This document shows positions 30,914 to 50,800 of a DNA stretch of 64,000 nt, in pieces (the stretch's first letter is position 1; every line of letters begins with the position of its first letter). The position numbers were made by a program, and so were the translations under genes. The stretch is from Lutraria lutraria (taxonomy: Eukaryota; Mollusca; Bivalvia; Venerida; Mactridae), in contig OZ026844.1 in assembly GCA_964023205.1 (NCBI GenBank), positions 31,729,326-31,793,325 of the forward strand, read 5' to 3'. The notes beneath the pieces were generated by a model that did not search any database, was not told the origin of the DNA, and was given only the letters and a program-made list of their open reading frames with translations.

Positions 30914-32601
30914 TAATATTTTCTAAATACAAAAACTCGTGTTATGATACTTTTAATACAGGTTATTTTTTGCCTATTAGTTTATGATAAATAAAACAAC
31001 ATTTGCATTTATTTCTTAACATATATGAAGTCATTATTGATGCTGTATATTATCCATAATGTGCTGAGCATGTAATAAATTTTTCAATTAAGAATATTCC
31101 TGTTTGTTTTATAAAACCATGTATGCATGACAACTTCAAATGACTTCAGTATTATTCAGTCCCATTACAACGATATATAAATTTTCTAGACTATATTCCT
31201 AAAATATTGTATGGTGGGCCACAGGCTACCATTTATAATATAATATATATTATATATATACAAAATGTATTATATATGGTGAAAAAAAAAATTTAAACTT
31301 TATTTTGCTGTTAAAACATGTTATAAACATAATATTTAACAGTGTTTCAGAGTGTAAATAGAATTCATGGCAGTAGAGGGTCTGTGGGTGACCCTTCACA
31401 CGCCTGTAGCCTGTGTGGTAGACTTGATTGATTGATTATAGTGTGACTGACTTATACAATGGTAGTATACTACGTCACCGTGCACCTGCATGCCGCTTCT
31501 AAGATGAAATGTGTTTTTATTATAAGAACTCGTAAAAGAAAAGGAAAGTAATATAACGCACCAAGGATTGGCTGTTTTAACTAAAAGAATTGTTAAAACA
31601 GTTCCCAAGTGGGCATGAAAACAGGATAAACTTTTTCTGAATGGTCCCACGCAGATATTTGCCACAAAAATGAAAAAAACTTTATCCTGTTTTCAGGCCT
31701 TTATTAAAGATTCTAATTACAAACTTTCTTCTCAACATACAGTTGTAAATCCTTGGTGCACTATATTATTTTAAATTACATAAAAGATTTCATACAGAAA
31801 TGAAGCAGTTTACATGCGAGTCGAGAGACGAGGTTTACAGATAAAAGGTCGGGGGTGATCAATTAGCATGTGTGCGATGACAGTGTACTACTATTGTATT
31901 ATATATCTTGTATAAATTTTCTCACCATGTACTGAAAATTTTGCTTGTAAAAATTATGATATTAGACTGGAGATTATGTGTTTAAACACCAAAAAAATTC
32001 AGGATCATACTTTTTTAACAGACACACTTGCTCTGAATTATAAAATTCAACCCTGATTGTCAAAAAAATTATCTCAACTGTGGGTCTTAAACTTGAAACT
32101 TGTTAATGAGTTTTAAAATCTAAGACAGTTATACATGTAATTAAATTTCATAATCGCTTATGTAAAACTCCCCATTCTATTCTTTTTGTTTACATGCCAT
32201 ATGCACTCATCACCTATCATGGATCATTGATTTGTTAAATGTGAAGAATGGGATCAAATTTCGTCATAAAAGTTTTGGCTGAATAATTATGTTAAGAAGT
32301 GAAAACAATGTAAAATAAATAATTCCTATTGTAATATAAGTATTTTACCTGTAGTTAAGGCACAAGTATACTTATATTACAGTATTAAAATTGTTTTTAA
32401 ATCACTTTGATTTATGAGTGATAAATAAACACAAATAAGAAATATCGATATCTTTGGATAATTAAGTACAATGGAGAAATATTGTAGCTCTGTATCAGAA
32501 TGTTATTCTGATCATCAACTATCAGTCTTGTGATTTAGATAACTGTAAATGTGAGAAATATAAAATTACATTTTCATTGAAGGTAACAGAATATTTAGAA
32601 C

Positions 32602-34310
32602 ATGTTTAAGGTGATACCATTCAGTACCAACTTGTTGGGGTACGCTTCGCTAGGAACTATGATTTTTGCGATGATATGTACATCCATAGCCATGGGTCTG
32701 CCGTACTGGGAATACTATGATATCTCTCTCGGTAGTCAACAGAACGTCACATACTATGGACTGTGGAAATACTGTATTGAGTTCCGGCCGGAAACAACAG
32801 ATCTTACTGACACATGTGGTGATCCTGTAGATATAGGTTTGTGTATTATTGTCTAATCTTAATTTCTCCAGATAGATCGGGGGCATATTGTTTTTGGTCT
32901 CTCTGTCTGTTTGTACCAAACTTTAACCTTGCCTATTAAATCAAAATGCTTGCACCTACATTCGTACATTTCTTTTAGGATACTACTCCTACATTTTTCA
33001 TGGGATTTTGACAAAACTTTTACAGACTTGTTGTTACCAAGAACCTCCGCACATGTATTCCGGGTTTTGTGATTTGATCATTTTTTATGGAATATGGCCC
33101 TTTGTTTATTAATATTTAGTGCATTTTCAAGTTAAAGGGCACCCAGAGGGGGCATTGTGTTTTTAAAACACATTTTGTTTCATTTAAAAATGATTTTTTC
33201 CTATACAATGTAGATTACTAAGCCAAGAATCTTCACTACTATTTTAAGAAATTCTACAATAAACTCTATAAATGGAATCTTGCATCTAACACAAATTATG
33301 ACAAATAAGAAAGCAAGTACAATTTGGATGATTATTATTTAAAAGGTCAATAAATCTTCTTACTTCTGTGATAGTGAAATTGAACCTTTGGTATAAATTC
33401 TCATGACTCAGAGACTTTAATGTGCCAATTCCAAGAGTCTAAATGGCAAGGGTCTAATGAGAGCCCAGTGTGTCACTAAACCTACATGTTGATCTTACAT
33501 TTCAGCTACTGACTCTGGTAAGACGGATGTACAGGCTGCTCGAGCTATGGTAGTGATTGCTCTGATATTGGAAGTTGGCTGTGCCGTGTCCATCATATTA
33601 ATTGTGTTTGTGTTGAAAAGAAAATTTTTCATCCATTTTGTTGCTGGAGGATTAGGAATTGCTGCTGGTCAGTATTATTAGTGGTTAGTGTGCGGCGGGA
33701 CTTACAACCTGGCAATCCTGGTTCGAGTCTTTGTCATGGCCGATCAACCTCTCCTATAATAGTTTGACCAAAATGTAGATTTTCCTAAATATGTAGAGAA
33801 ATTACAGGCCCCTTGTGAAATGGTAAATTAGTACTGGCTGAATGGTTAAGGTCACTGATATCAAATCACTAGTAGAGGGTTCAAGTCCCATTACCCACCA
33901 TGTCTCTTTATGTGAGAAAGTAGACAATTGCTTACGGAGGATGGGAGTCTATTACTGGTTCTTCCCAGGAACAATGGTTAGGTGAACTTTTTGCCTCATA
34001 TGACTCTGACTGTTGAAAAGGGGCATAAAACTCAAATAAACAAACAGAAATAAATTAACTTGTATAAAAATATATCTGAATTGCACACTGAATCATGCAT
34101 ATCTTAAAATTCATACTATTCATGCATTAGCCGTTAATTTCAGGTTTCTTCTCGATGTTTGCTCTGGCTGTTTATATTGCTAGAGTACATAAAGATGACT
34201 ATGACCTTCATGTGTCAATAGCCTTGGACATCATAGCATGGCCCTTAGCATGGACCTCAGCTGGTTTTATCATATATATGGGTTTAGTGAAGAAAAAAGA
34301 TGAGGACTGA
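32602..34310 (+). CDS. Claudin/PMP22/EMP-superfamily four-pass membrane protein, three exons
   Basis: Exons 32602-32836, 33506-33667 and 34144-34310 join in consistent phase to 187 residues. Membrane segments lie near 10-34, 91-115, 121-148 and 158-181. The first extracellular loop holds the superfamily signature: W36, GLWKYC at 53-58, and a partner Cys at 72. N48-V-T50 is a glycosylation sequon. The protein ends in a short charged tail, VKKKDED. Members are claudins, PMP22/EMP/MP20 and related tetraspans that build cell-cell contacts or tune membrane partners. I cannot tell the subfamily; the tail shows no clear PDZ ligand like that of classical claudins. The start fits because Met 32602 directly precedes the first membrane segment. 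AATAAA at 34913-34918 is a candidate poly(A) signal. The second intron holds SINE copies; a MITE B lies in the 3' UTR. Confidence 0.85.
32870..33182 (+). repeat. Dispersed repeat family F, copy 1
   Basis: Contains 'ttgtaccaaactttaacctt' and 'ggcacccagagggggcattg'. Others: 44808-45112, 57046-57258 and 57545-57892. It lies in the first intron of the claudin-like gene. Confidence 0.8.
33682..33837 (+). repeat. tRNA-derived SINE (family D) copy
   Basis: A-box-like 'tagtggttagtgtgcgg' and B-box 'ggttcgagtc', followed by a body with 'agtttgaccaaaatgtagat'. It is directly followed by a family C SINE and lies in the second intron of the claudin-like gene. Confidence 0.6.
33838..34045 (+). mobile_element. 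tRNA-derived SINE (family C) copy
   Basis: Carries 'tggttaaggtcactgatatc', B-box 'gggttcaagtccc' and the body 'atatgactctgactgttgaa'. It is fused head-on to the family D copy. Confidence 0.8.
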
Positions 34311-34362
34311 TATCTCCTGAAATTAATACCTGTACTATGTGTACCCTTATGATTAACTAATA

Positions 34363-34544
34363 TACAGAACAACCTCTACAGAGCAGCCCTCTCTTGAGCA
34401 ACAACCTCCCTTCAACAACAGCATGATTATTTTTTTCCCACTGCATGTTCTAACTACTAATTTAACCTCACTAGAGCAATAACCTCTCAACAACATAATT
34501 TTGCTACTCCCAAAGGGTGTTGCTTTGGTGAGGTTGCACTGTAT
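34363..34544 (-). mobile_element. MITE family B copy
   Basis: Ends 'tacagaacaacctctac' and 'gtgaggttgcactgta', with 'gagcaacaacctcccttcaa' inside. It begins 53 bp after the claudin-like stop codon, so it is part of that 3' UTR. Confidence 0.85.
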
Positions 34545-37051
34545 TTTCTTTATTTATAAATCATATTTATACTTGAATCTGATGTTGTATACATTGCTGA
34601 TATTTCTACATGATTTTTAGATGTTCAGAACCTGGTAGAAGGGAAGTGTCACTTGTCAGGAAGACATTTTTACATGTCTTTACTTCAATCTGCTCATTTG
34701 AAAATCTTGGATGAAAATTACATTTCCTTTTATTCATGTTTGTAAATTCTTCTGTTGTTAAAAAATAATTGAATTACCAGTAAATGATACTTGTTATAAG
34801 TACATGAACATATAAAGTTGTAGGTGCAAGTATTTATTCTTTAACATTTTGTTCTGTTTTTTTTCTCACAGGTGATTTCACAATGTTTACATAAAATACA
34901 AATGAATTACTCAATAAACTTATGTTATATCCTTTTAGCATTGATATTTTAGTATTATCCTGTTTCTTACGTATTTATTATGCAATAATATATCTGTAGA
35001 CTGTTAAGAAGCAAAGTATTCAGTAACATATCTTTCACATTATCTTTCAGCATTGATAATGAACAATGCATTGTGTAATTATCTCCTCACAGTTATGTAA
35101 GAGTGAAATTGTTAAGTCAATCCTTCTAATAGTTGTGGTCACATTTATTACACTGCAAGTATAAAATGGTAAACCATAATTGATTCATATACCTGATTGT
35201 GTCGATTGTCAGTGTAAATGTATAATTATTATTAAATGCGGTTAGCATAGAGGTTTAAGTTATTGTGGGTAATCAAATATACTACTCAAAATTTTATAAG
35301 GATCATTAATTTTTGTGATATTGCTCACTTCATAATTTTAATTCAATTCAATTATTGTGGCATTTAAGATAGTGTGTAACATATGAAACAATCATAATTT
35401 TAATACAACTGTTGATTAATTATATCAAAATTTGGTATTTCAAGCGTCATGTCAGTGCAAAATAGCGAAACATATTGTCCACTGAAGTGTTCTGTATACA
35501 GTGTACTGTATATTTGTTTTTAAACAGACTATTAAACATTGAATATCAAAAGTGAAACTTACTAAATTGTGAGTAATATAGCAAAACTTATTTTGTTAGT
35601 TTAAACTAACAATTAGCTTTCAGTTTGCATTTCTACCCATCTAAAATCAATGTATACAAATACCATGAACTGTAGAATGACATAATGAAAAGAAAAAAAT
35701 ACATTTATTTTCGCATTTATTGTATTCCAAGTATTTTGAAAGATATTGACAAGTGTAACAGAAGAGTAATTACAAAGACTTTGAAAGAAAATGTGTTCAT
35801 AAAAAGGGCTGTTGCAGTATACAGGTATTCAATATGTAAATCTCTGTACGCTGTTAAACAAATGTATATTGTACCGAGAGGGTTAGATTGGTCTTTTCGG
35901 TACTTTTCTATAACATTAATTTCATGCAGAAAGCATTAAATAATACATTAAGACTTTCAAAATAATTTTTTTACAGGTTATATTGATAATTTCGGTGTCT
36001 ATTTAACCTGTGTGCTGCAAGGCTATCATTATAAAAATATAATGAATTTTATCTATTTCAAGTGTCATATAATAAATGCATTTATTATAAAACAAATAAG
36101 AGAGTAAATTCTTGCTTGTGCATTGCACTGTATCGCAAGTACCATACTGCTACATGTATTGTATCAAAAATGGCCTGGCAATACAAAGCCCTATTCATAA
36201 ATCACATTTCCAGCAAACTATTCTGTATTCATTATGTGTCTTAACAAGTAAAGTCATTACACATTATTTCTTTGATTTTGTCAGAGATGATGTGCTAATA
36301 TTACATCACGAAATATGCGACTTAGTACCCCAGACATCAATGACAGCCAATGAAAACACAATGTTTCACAACTCATGTACCATTGGTCAAATTAGAGTTT
36401 CAACAAACAAAAAAGTTTCAACTCACAACAAAATAATATTTACGGTGTTGGCAATATTTTACATGGGTCAATCTTTGCTGACAAGGGTCGAGTTCTGGCT
36501 TTCAAGTAAGGAAAATAAGATATTTAGAGAGATCAAAAGTAGACTTTAATTTCAGTAAGTTAATTTCTTATGGATTTGAAAAGGTTCTTGGAAAAGTAAT
36601 ACAAGTAGTTCACACACAAAAATACTGTGTGATGTAGAGTCCTACTCGTATCATAAGATTGTGGCGCAAAAAGGTAACTTACGAGCATCATTTTTATGTA
36701 TGAGGTATTTATTGATATTTCACGCTGAATTCATTTGCCAGCTATGTCTTCAAGCAAGTCTTTTGACTTACCTATGGATTCATTAAAGTGAAAATTTTAC
36801 ATCTATATCAGTTCTCATGGTACTTGAAAACTATCAACAAAACTCTTATTTTGTCAAATTTTGTTGCTTTTAATCTGTAATGACCATACAGGTACCGCCA
36901 AGAAATAAGAACTAGTTCACAGTGAGAAGAAATACAGTACAAAAAAGGATTATACATTATCAAGTTATAACAGACAAAGTCATTAATGTCAATAAAAAAT
37001 AACGGCATAAAACAGCATTAACAAAAAATACATTGTACAAAAATACCATCA

Positions 37052-37057
37052 TTTATT
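37052..37057 (-). terminator. Candidate poly(A) signal of the MK2-type gene
   Basis: AATAAA on the minus strand, about 870 nt after the stop codon. Other AT-rich variants are nearby, so the choice is tentative. Confidence 0.3.
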
Positions 37058-37923
37058 TGAGTACAATTCAACAATTAAATGTCATAAAAGTTTACATAGT
37101 TAGATGTGTAATAATCAAACTACAATACAATATGTATAAGAAATAAAAAATTACGTGCTAGCACAATCTAAAATTATTTCTATATATTATTCTAACAGCC
37201 AACAAAGTAAGGGGTCTGCATAAAATTCTTAAAGGAACACTTAGTTACACGCATTACAAAATTCACTTTTAATCAAATTTGACTTAAGAAATAAAATTAT
37301 TCAGTAGCCAAACATCAACATAGACCTATAGTACATACAAAGTGGTTCCAAGACTTGATGGATTTTCGACATTTCATTAGATACTGGTCTTAAGTTTCAT
37401 ACGAGGTTTGGAGCAAAATATAGAGAAATATAGCAACATCAATAATAAATTTAAAGTGTGAATACTTACAAAGATAATGAACCCTGAATTCAAAGTCATA
37501 TATCCAGTAAATAACAAAGTTATCTTAATTCACCTGAATAATTTGTACGTCAATATAAGATAAACAATAAAAAATGTTGCTCAACATCAACAAAATAGCC
37601 ACGCAAATCACTGACCTATCTCTTCACCAATTGTAATGTATTGAGTTTTTATAACATCCTGTTCTGTACATCGTTAAAATGTATCATTGTCAGAATATGA
37701 TGGAACTAAGGTTAGTTTTGATTAGATTTTCACTGATATATAAGTCAATGACATCTTTACATTTTAAAATAATCCATATGTTCCATCACAATCTCGAAAT
37801 ATAGGACACACATATGCTGCCATAACAAAACAAACACTTTCAAACTTGCTGTACAATGTTGTTATAGTGACCCATAACATTTCCTTTTTTTAGCTGTATG
37901 ATTTATGTCTGTCTGAGAACATG

Positions 37924-44507
<6,584 letters not shown>

Positions 44508-44807
44508 TTCTAGCGATAAATGACACTTTTAATGAGAGAAATTTGGAAATTTCCTACATTTGTGTGCAATACACCACTTATGATGTGTAAAACGTCATCA
44601 AAGTATGTGTTTAGTGTGAACTTTGTCTGCAGGTCAAATGACATCATTCTTAATTTAGCAGCAATTCTAGTCTAAGTCATTCAGGCGCTTTTATTTACTC
44701 AAATGATCAATTTCTATCCAGAGTTATCGTTCCTCATTATTCAACGCACCAGTGCCTAGTAATGATTTGATTCAGCATCTTGGGTCCGTTTCATTCATAT
44801 ATTTTAG

Positions 44808-45112
44808 CTGAGATAGGAGTATTTTTTTGGCATGTCTGTCTGTCTGTACCAAACGTTAACAGTGCCTTTGAAACACCTACAGTTAATTATCATCAAATTT
44901 TTGTGTTGGTCCTTTGTTTGTCTTCAGGAACCAAATTTTAGCCTTCCTATAAAGTCAAAACGCTTCCATCTACAATCATCAAACTTCATATATGTTGGTT
45001 CCTCGTGACAACCCAGCTCTAATTTAAGGGACCTGTCTATTTTTAAGTCAAAGGGTATTATATGCTTTCAAAGACAGGTACGTCTTGGTGCTTTTGAAAC
45101 ACATCTCGTTTA
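44808..45112 (+). repeat. Dispersed repeat family F, copy 2
   Basis: Contains 'catgtctgtctgtctgtacc' and 'cttttgaaacacatctcgtt'. Confidence 0.7.
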
Positions 45113-45627
45113 ACTTAAATATATATTGTTGATAAGATAATTACCTATACTGTAACGGTTGATATATAACACCATATATCTAAGAATGATTTAAACAAGT
45201 TAATTATTTCAGTTTAAATAACTAATTCCTCAACTAAGATATATATGAAACATTGAAGACGAAATGTCAAACTAAGTAAAGATCGAGATGTCTCAAAAGT
45301 AGAGGTCGAAATGGTTAGGGGTACATGTAGATCTAAATGTCTAAGAAATTATAGTGGGGGTCGAAATATGGTTATATATATGTAAGATTCGAGCTATCCT
45401 GGTACCCATGAAACGGACCCTGAGAGATACAGATAAAAAATGAGCCAGTGTAAAACCCGTCCGTACTCAACGTCTATCCAACTGCATTGGTTCCTACAAA
45501 ACCTTGCTACGTTTTATTTAAAAATACTTTTTATCACTTCTAGAACTAGCCATAGGGGGCTTGTTACGTAATCTGGTTCCTTGTGGGCAGGTATAAAACA
45601 TGGCGCCTCTCTAGATTTTAGCGTAAA

Positions 45628-46060
45628 ATTAAAGGAAAACATGCCCCCCCCCCTATCAACTTTTTTGTTTCTTATTGGATATTAATAATTTTGATATCAT
45701 AATAAAGCTAACGTTCTGTAGTTTTAGAATATGTAATTAGATATAGAAATCCGTTTTGTTTTCGAGCATTTATTTCTGGTTAAAGATAGGTTAATAATCT
45801 TTTTTTTTATCACAAAATTTGGTGTTCGGAAAACATGGCCCCCCCCTCTTAACTTTTTTATTTAATAATGTATTTTTTTAAGATTAATACTGTTGGAAAC
45901 CTGAAGCTCCCTAGTTTTCATAACTGTACAAGAATTAAAATTGAATAAGTAAAACTTTTTTTATCGCGAGTTGAATTCGACTCCAAAAATTTTTTTTTTT
46001 ACCGCACATAAAATTTGGTTCGGAAAACATGGCCCCCCCTCTTAACTTTTTTATTATTTA
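45628..46060 (+). repeat. Diverged ~195-bp tandem array
   Basis: Motif 'ggaaaacatg' followed by a C-run and 'aacttttttatt' recurs at about 45634, 45828 and 46022, at a spacing near 194 bp. Between them units share AT-rich bodies with 'gttttagaat/gttttcataa' segments. Confidence 0.65.
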
Positions 46061-46241
46061 ACATATATTTTTTAAATCTACATGGTTACAAAGGTATTGT
46101 AATCTAGTTTTTATAATGGTAAAAATATTTAAAATTGACGGAGTAAAACGGGATTTACAACGAGTTAAAGTAGACGCATTTTTTCATTTTTTTTTCACGG
46201 GCCCGATAATCGGCATTTGTGATATTGTTAACCGGCACAGT

Positions 46242-46284
46242 ACATTAATGCAGAGACGTATAATACAACGTCTCTGATTAATGT
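46242..46284. other. Near-perfect hairpin with 17-bp arms
   Basis: 'acattaatgcagagacgt' pairs with 'acgtctctgattaatgt' across a short loop, with one unpaired base. It is intergenic; function unknown. Confidence 0.8.
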
Positions 46285-47115
46285 AAGTATACGTATTATA
46301 TTAAGTATGCTGTATGAAGAATGAAACAGTAAAAACATAAATCAATGGTTATTATCAGTTTATTGTATTTGTCTCATACACTGATTAATGGTCGTAATTG
46401 CCTAATTATAAATTTAACATATATTTATTAAGTAACGTATACATATAAAATGGGGGAATACGTAATCAACATATAAATATGATGGACTCCCGGTCCTTAT
46501 GAAAAAGATATATTCATAACAACATAACAAACATTTACAATCACGGTATACGTACAACATATTACATGATTATTGAAAGTAACACTTTCCAGAAATCATT
46601 ATATACATCAAATTATCACATGATATACTGAGACAAAATAACAACTGCATGTATCTGGATTTAAAGTTACTAATCGTTTAGACCCCTTAATTCCCATAAC
46701 CACAAAGACATTCATTGATGATACATATTTGATGGAATCAGATTTTATTAATTCTTCAGCCAACATGTTTTGAGATACGCATTAATTCGCTTGAACCAAT
46801 GAACGGGAACCAGTTTGTCAGATTAGTTACTCTTCAAATTGGAGTTAACAAGAAAGTTCTGTGTTGCGTGTCAAACAAAACATATCGTTTATGTTTTTAA
46901 GTTTAATGTTTTAAAGTAAGTGTCATTGAACATAATCTCGATGAAAGTCATGTACTGCATTATTTTATTGTACAGTATATATTTGGATGATCAATGGTTG
47001 TTTGAGATGATGAATGAAAAGGAATTACTCAATTGTGTTGTATAGTCCTCGGATAGGAATATTCGGAATCTATACACGTTGTTTAGTAGATACAAGTAGA
47101 TAGATGTGTATTTAG

Positions 47116-47144
47116 TCAAGGACTTATGTATATAAGTCCTTGAT
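47116..47144. other. Palindrome with 12-bp perfect arms
   Basis: 'tcaaggacttat' and 'ataagtccttga' are separated by a short AT loop and bracketed by 'tttag' on both sides. Confidence 0.85.
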
Positions 47145-47832
47145 TTAGTGAAGAACATCTTTGTCTAGATCTGATCCATTGAATTTCAGCTATAAATCAA
47201 GTTGAGGTTTCTGTCACTTATATTATAAAATATAATGTCATAATCAACAACACAAGTATTCTTCATTAAGTTGCCTCCAATAAGTGCATATTGTCTGCTA
47301 TATTAATAATTTGTATCCCTCTCTTTATCTTTATTTACTGTTTTTGATTTCCTTCTATTTCTTTGTTGTCTGCGTTTTTCCTCTTCCTATAATGTCTGCG
47401 TAATTAATGCGTCTGCGTTTTATACCCACACGTGCCCCAACTAATTAGACTGTTTGGGACGGTGAGACACTTTTTAGTAGGCCTGATATGAATATGAATT
47501 GCATATTTGTTAGCGGAAAATCCCCAATTAAAACCAGTTGGGCACAATAAACTAGAATATCTGTGAAAAAATTTGAACCATTCTGTAGGCAGAATACACC
47601 TTTTTAAACTCATAAAGCAAAATTTTTCCAACATACCTTTTCTGAAAGATGCATTTAATGTTTTGTTTCTCTCCACTATTTCTCTACAGAAAATAACTGT
47701 GTACAAAGAATACAAGTAGCTGGCATGTAAACGAGATGTTGGCGATTTAAAAATGATAGCTTTTTTGTATTACTCGTTTCAGCTTTTATACCTCAGTCTG
47801 ATGTTATAACAATGCTGTAGATGTGATGTTAT

Positions 47833-50800
47833 ATGACCATGGGTAATGTGGAGGTGCATGATCTGTCACCAGTAAGAGATGACGAAAGAAAGGAACTTAA
47901 TTTATCTAGAAAACTGAACTACAAACAATACTGCAAGGTCTGTGAGATTGCTATTATGTTTTGATTCAGTGGGCCTGGTTAAGGTCGCTGATTTCAAATC
48001 ACTAACCTTTCACTGATAGAGTCATGGGTTCGAACCCAGCTACCGACCATGTCTCTATGTGAGAAAGTAGGCGTTTGCTTACGGAGGATGTAGGGTTGTA
48101 GTACTGGTTCTTCCCAGGAATGATGGTTAGGTGAATTGTCTGCCTCATATGACTCTTGACTGTTAAAGAGGGTTGTAAAATTTGAACAAATCTGATTCAG
48201 TGTATTGTAATGTTTTATAAATAATCTGTCCTTTTTAGTTTAAATATCATGTTAACAACATATTCAATGTCTAATAAGTTAGTCCTAAAAACATTTATAG
48301 CTGTATATAATATAGTTTTACTCTGTTGTATTTATGTTATTAATAATTGAATTCTCTATGGCTTCATTGCAAAAATTTGTCTTACAGCATGTTGAAGGTT
48401 CTCCTAGTGAAGTGTCTCTTCATGAGCTACCATGGAATGTACGAGATTCATTGTCACTGTATGAACGAATGAATGTTGCTTTTAACTCAATAACAGAACT
48501 GCCAAAAGAAATTCCATTACGTCTACCACATCTGAGTTACCTTAATCTTTCTCATAACAAGCTAGAAAACTTGCCTGAAAGTTTTGGACTTCTCTTCCAC
48601 CTTGAGACTATAGACTTAAAGTATAACAAAATCAAAACTCTTCCTAATTCATTTTTCCATCTTATAAACCTATCAAAATTAGATTTGTCTCATAATTTTC
48701 TGAAATCATTTTCAAATGAATGCATCCATCTAGAAAGTTTATCAAAGCTAAATGTGACACATAACAAATTGAAAACATTACCAATATCATTAGGTGGTTT
48801 GAAATCTCTGAAAGTTTTGCTAGCGAACAATAACAGACTTCAGGAACCATGGCTCCATGCAAGTGTTAAAGGATCGGATGAAATTTTGTCTCAATTAAGA
48901 AAAAGTTTTAACTTACAAAACCAGTGTTCTGAACTACTGCCGTCAACCAATCATAATGTGTTTCCTCGGATACGAGGCAATCATTTACACACGTCGGTAC
49001 CGAATCCGCATTCGGCCCAAGTGCAATATATTCAATCACAGACCCATACTGCCAATACATCATGTAGAATAAAAACTCCATTGCTACCACCAGCAGATGC
49101 TTCAAGCCTAGACGCCTATGATCTAAGGGATAGAATTCTAGGTAAATATCAAAACATTAACACCCAAACATTTAAACCACCTATTTGACCAAATGCTTAA
49201 CATTTCCGTGTTTGTTTTTATCATATACACTGTCAAATGGAGGGACATTCTAGATTTGAAAGTCGTAAATCTATCGTCTTGTTGAAAGAGATTTATTTAT
49301 AATGGGCGTAAAAAGTTGTTTGTTTCTGGTTACCCGACTGACCCAAATTTTTCCCAAAGCCCGCAACATTTATTGTGTCCTTGGAATGTCAATGGTACAT
49401 CCATTGGCTGTCTCACTTTTTACCAGCTGCATTTATAAACAATTTGAAATGATAAAGATACTCTATTCTATGATACAAGCATACTTTTGTTATGGTATAT
49501 GTCTTTAGTTTAGACAATTGATTGCAATATAATATATATTAACTGAGATATTCTTTTAAAAAATGGTGTTAAACCCCTCTTTACTAAGTACTGATTTGAA
49601 ATTCAAAATTGTGATCTATCAAAGTCTTTTACTTTGTATGTATTTATCATTTATGTATGCTATTACAGGTTTACTTTATGGAGCGGCCATAGGTGATGGT
49701 GTTGGTATAGCTACATGCTGTATGACTAATGATGAATGTAGATTTCACTATGATACAGATAGTATACAATATACAGATATAGTACAAGATGAGGTGAGGG
49801 TTAGATGGAAACAAGATGACTGGACTTCTAATTTTGACACTATGGTAAGGCTGTGTCTAAGTTTGATATTGTTTTAGTGAAAATGAAGATATAGTTTTAA
49901 AGTACAGTGCAACCTCTCCAAAGCAACATCCTTTGGGAGAAGCAAAATTATGTTGTTGTTGAGAGGTTGTTGCTCATGAGAGGTTAAACTTAAATAAGTA
50001 GTTAAATCGTGCAGTGGGAAAAAATCATTCTGTTGTTGAAGAGTGGTTGTTGCTTAAGAGAGAGACGCTCTGGAGAGATTGCACTGTATTTGAAATCTTT
50101 TTAGTAATTATATAAACTTAAATTTTATCAATCTGGACAGCTTTTGTGTTCCAATCTATATTCGAATGTATTATCAGAAAACCAACATCTTTACTGTTTA
50201 CAGAATTCCCTGCTTCAGTTAGTTGGATACACATTTTTATTCAATCTGAGATCATTTCCAAATCCTTATAAACCTGTGTCATTTCCATTGTTAATAACTG
50301 GATTAGTTAAGTTTGTACCTTTATAAGTTACTGTAATGGCTTTTAAAAGCTTGTCGGTTTATATATTCCTGTAATTCTTAGTACTGTCAAACCTGTGTTA
50401 GCATCCACCTTGGAATTAAAGGCCACCCTGTGAAAAAGTCATTAATTATTTAGAACAAAATGACCTCTGAATAAAGGCCAGGTGTCAATAAAGGCCTCAG
50501 TTTGTCTTCCCTAGGGTGGCCATTGTTAACAGGTTTGACTATATGTATGTAACTGTTAAATGTGATAACCAGTATTATAGCTGTATAGCATGTGTTGACA
50601 GGTGCTATTGTTGGACAGTATTATCAGTTGGGCAGGTGTGATAGATGAACTAGACTACGCTAGAAGATTACATACATGGTGTCTAACTGGTTATCCAGAA
50701 CTTGGTGATAAACAAGGCATTATTCTAAGTGAGACTGTCAAGCAGGTAAATATTCCATGGACTAGAAGTGTTCTACTTTGAGAAGTGTCATTTGACTTCT

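Larger units (their letters stand above)
29169..32601. other. Microprotein 3' UTR and intergenic DNA
   Basis: Contains the (GAAT)n tract, two MITE A copies, and AT-rich DNA including an AT-dinucleotide stretch near 31235-31280. AATAAA at 31074-31079 is one possible poly(A) signal for the microprotein gene. No coding frame is convincing. Confidence 0.5.
34311..37923. other. Convergent 3' flanks of the claudin-like and MK2-type genes
   Basis: Apart from the MITE B and candidate poly(A) signals (34913-34918 on +, 37052-37057 on -), this is AT-rich DNA. Open frames of 84 and 145 codons at 35685 and 36112 show no recognisable domain, splice context or codon bias and are probably chance. Confidence 0.55.
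44508..47832. other. Divergent intergenic region between the MK2-type and LRR-ARH genes
   Basis: Contains family F (44808-45112), the ~195-bp tandem array (45628-46060), two hairpins (46242-46284 and 47116-47144) and otherwise AT-rich DNA. Both genes' promoters should lie near the ends. One 103-codon open frame on the minus strand (47404-47715) shares a short stretch with 25124-25170, suggesting an old repeat rather than a gene. Confidence 0.55.

Noticed and set aside
36112..36549. 145-codon open frame on the plus strand between the claudin-like and MK2-type genes
   Set aside because: No recognisable motif, no splice partners and biased AT-driven composition. It is probably chance, though RNA-seq could overturn this.
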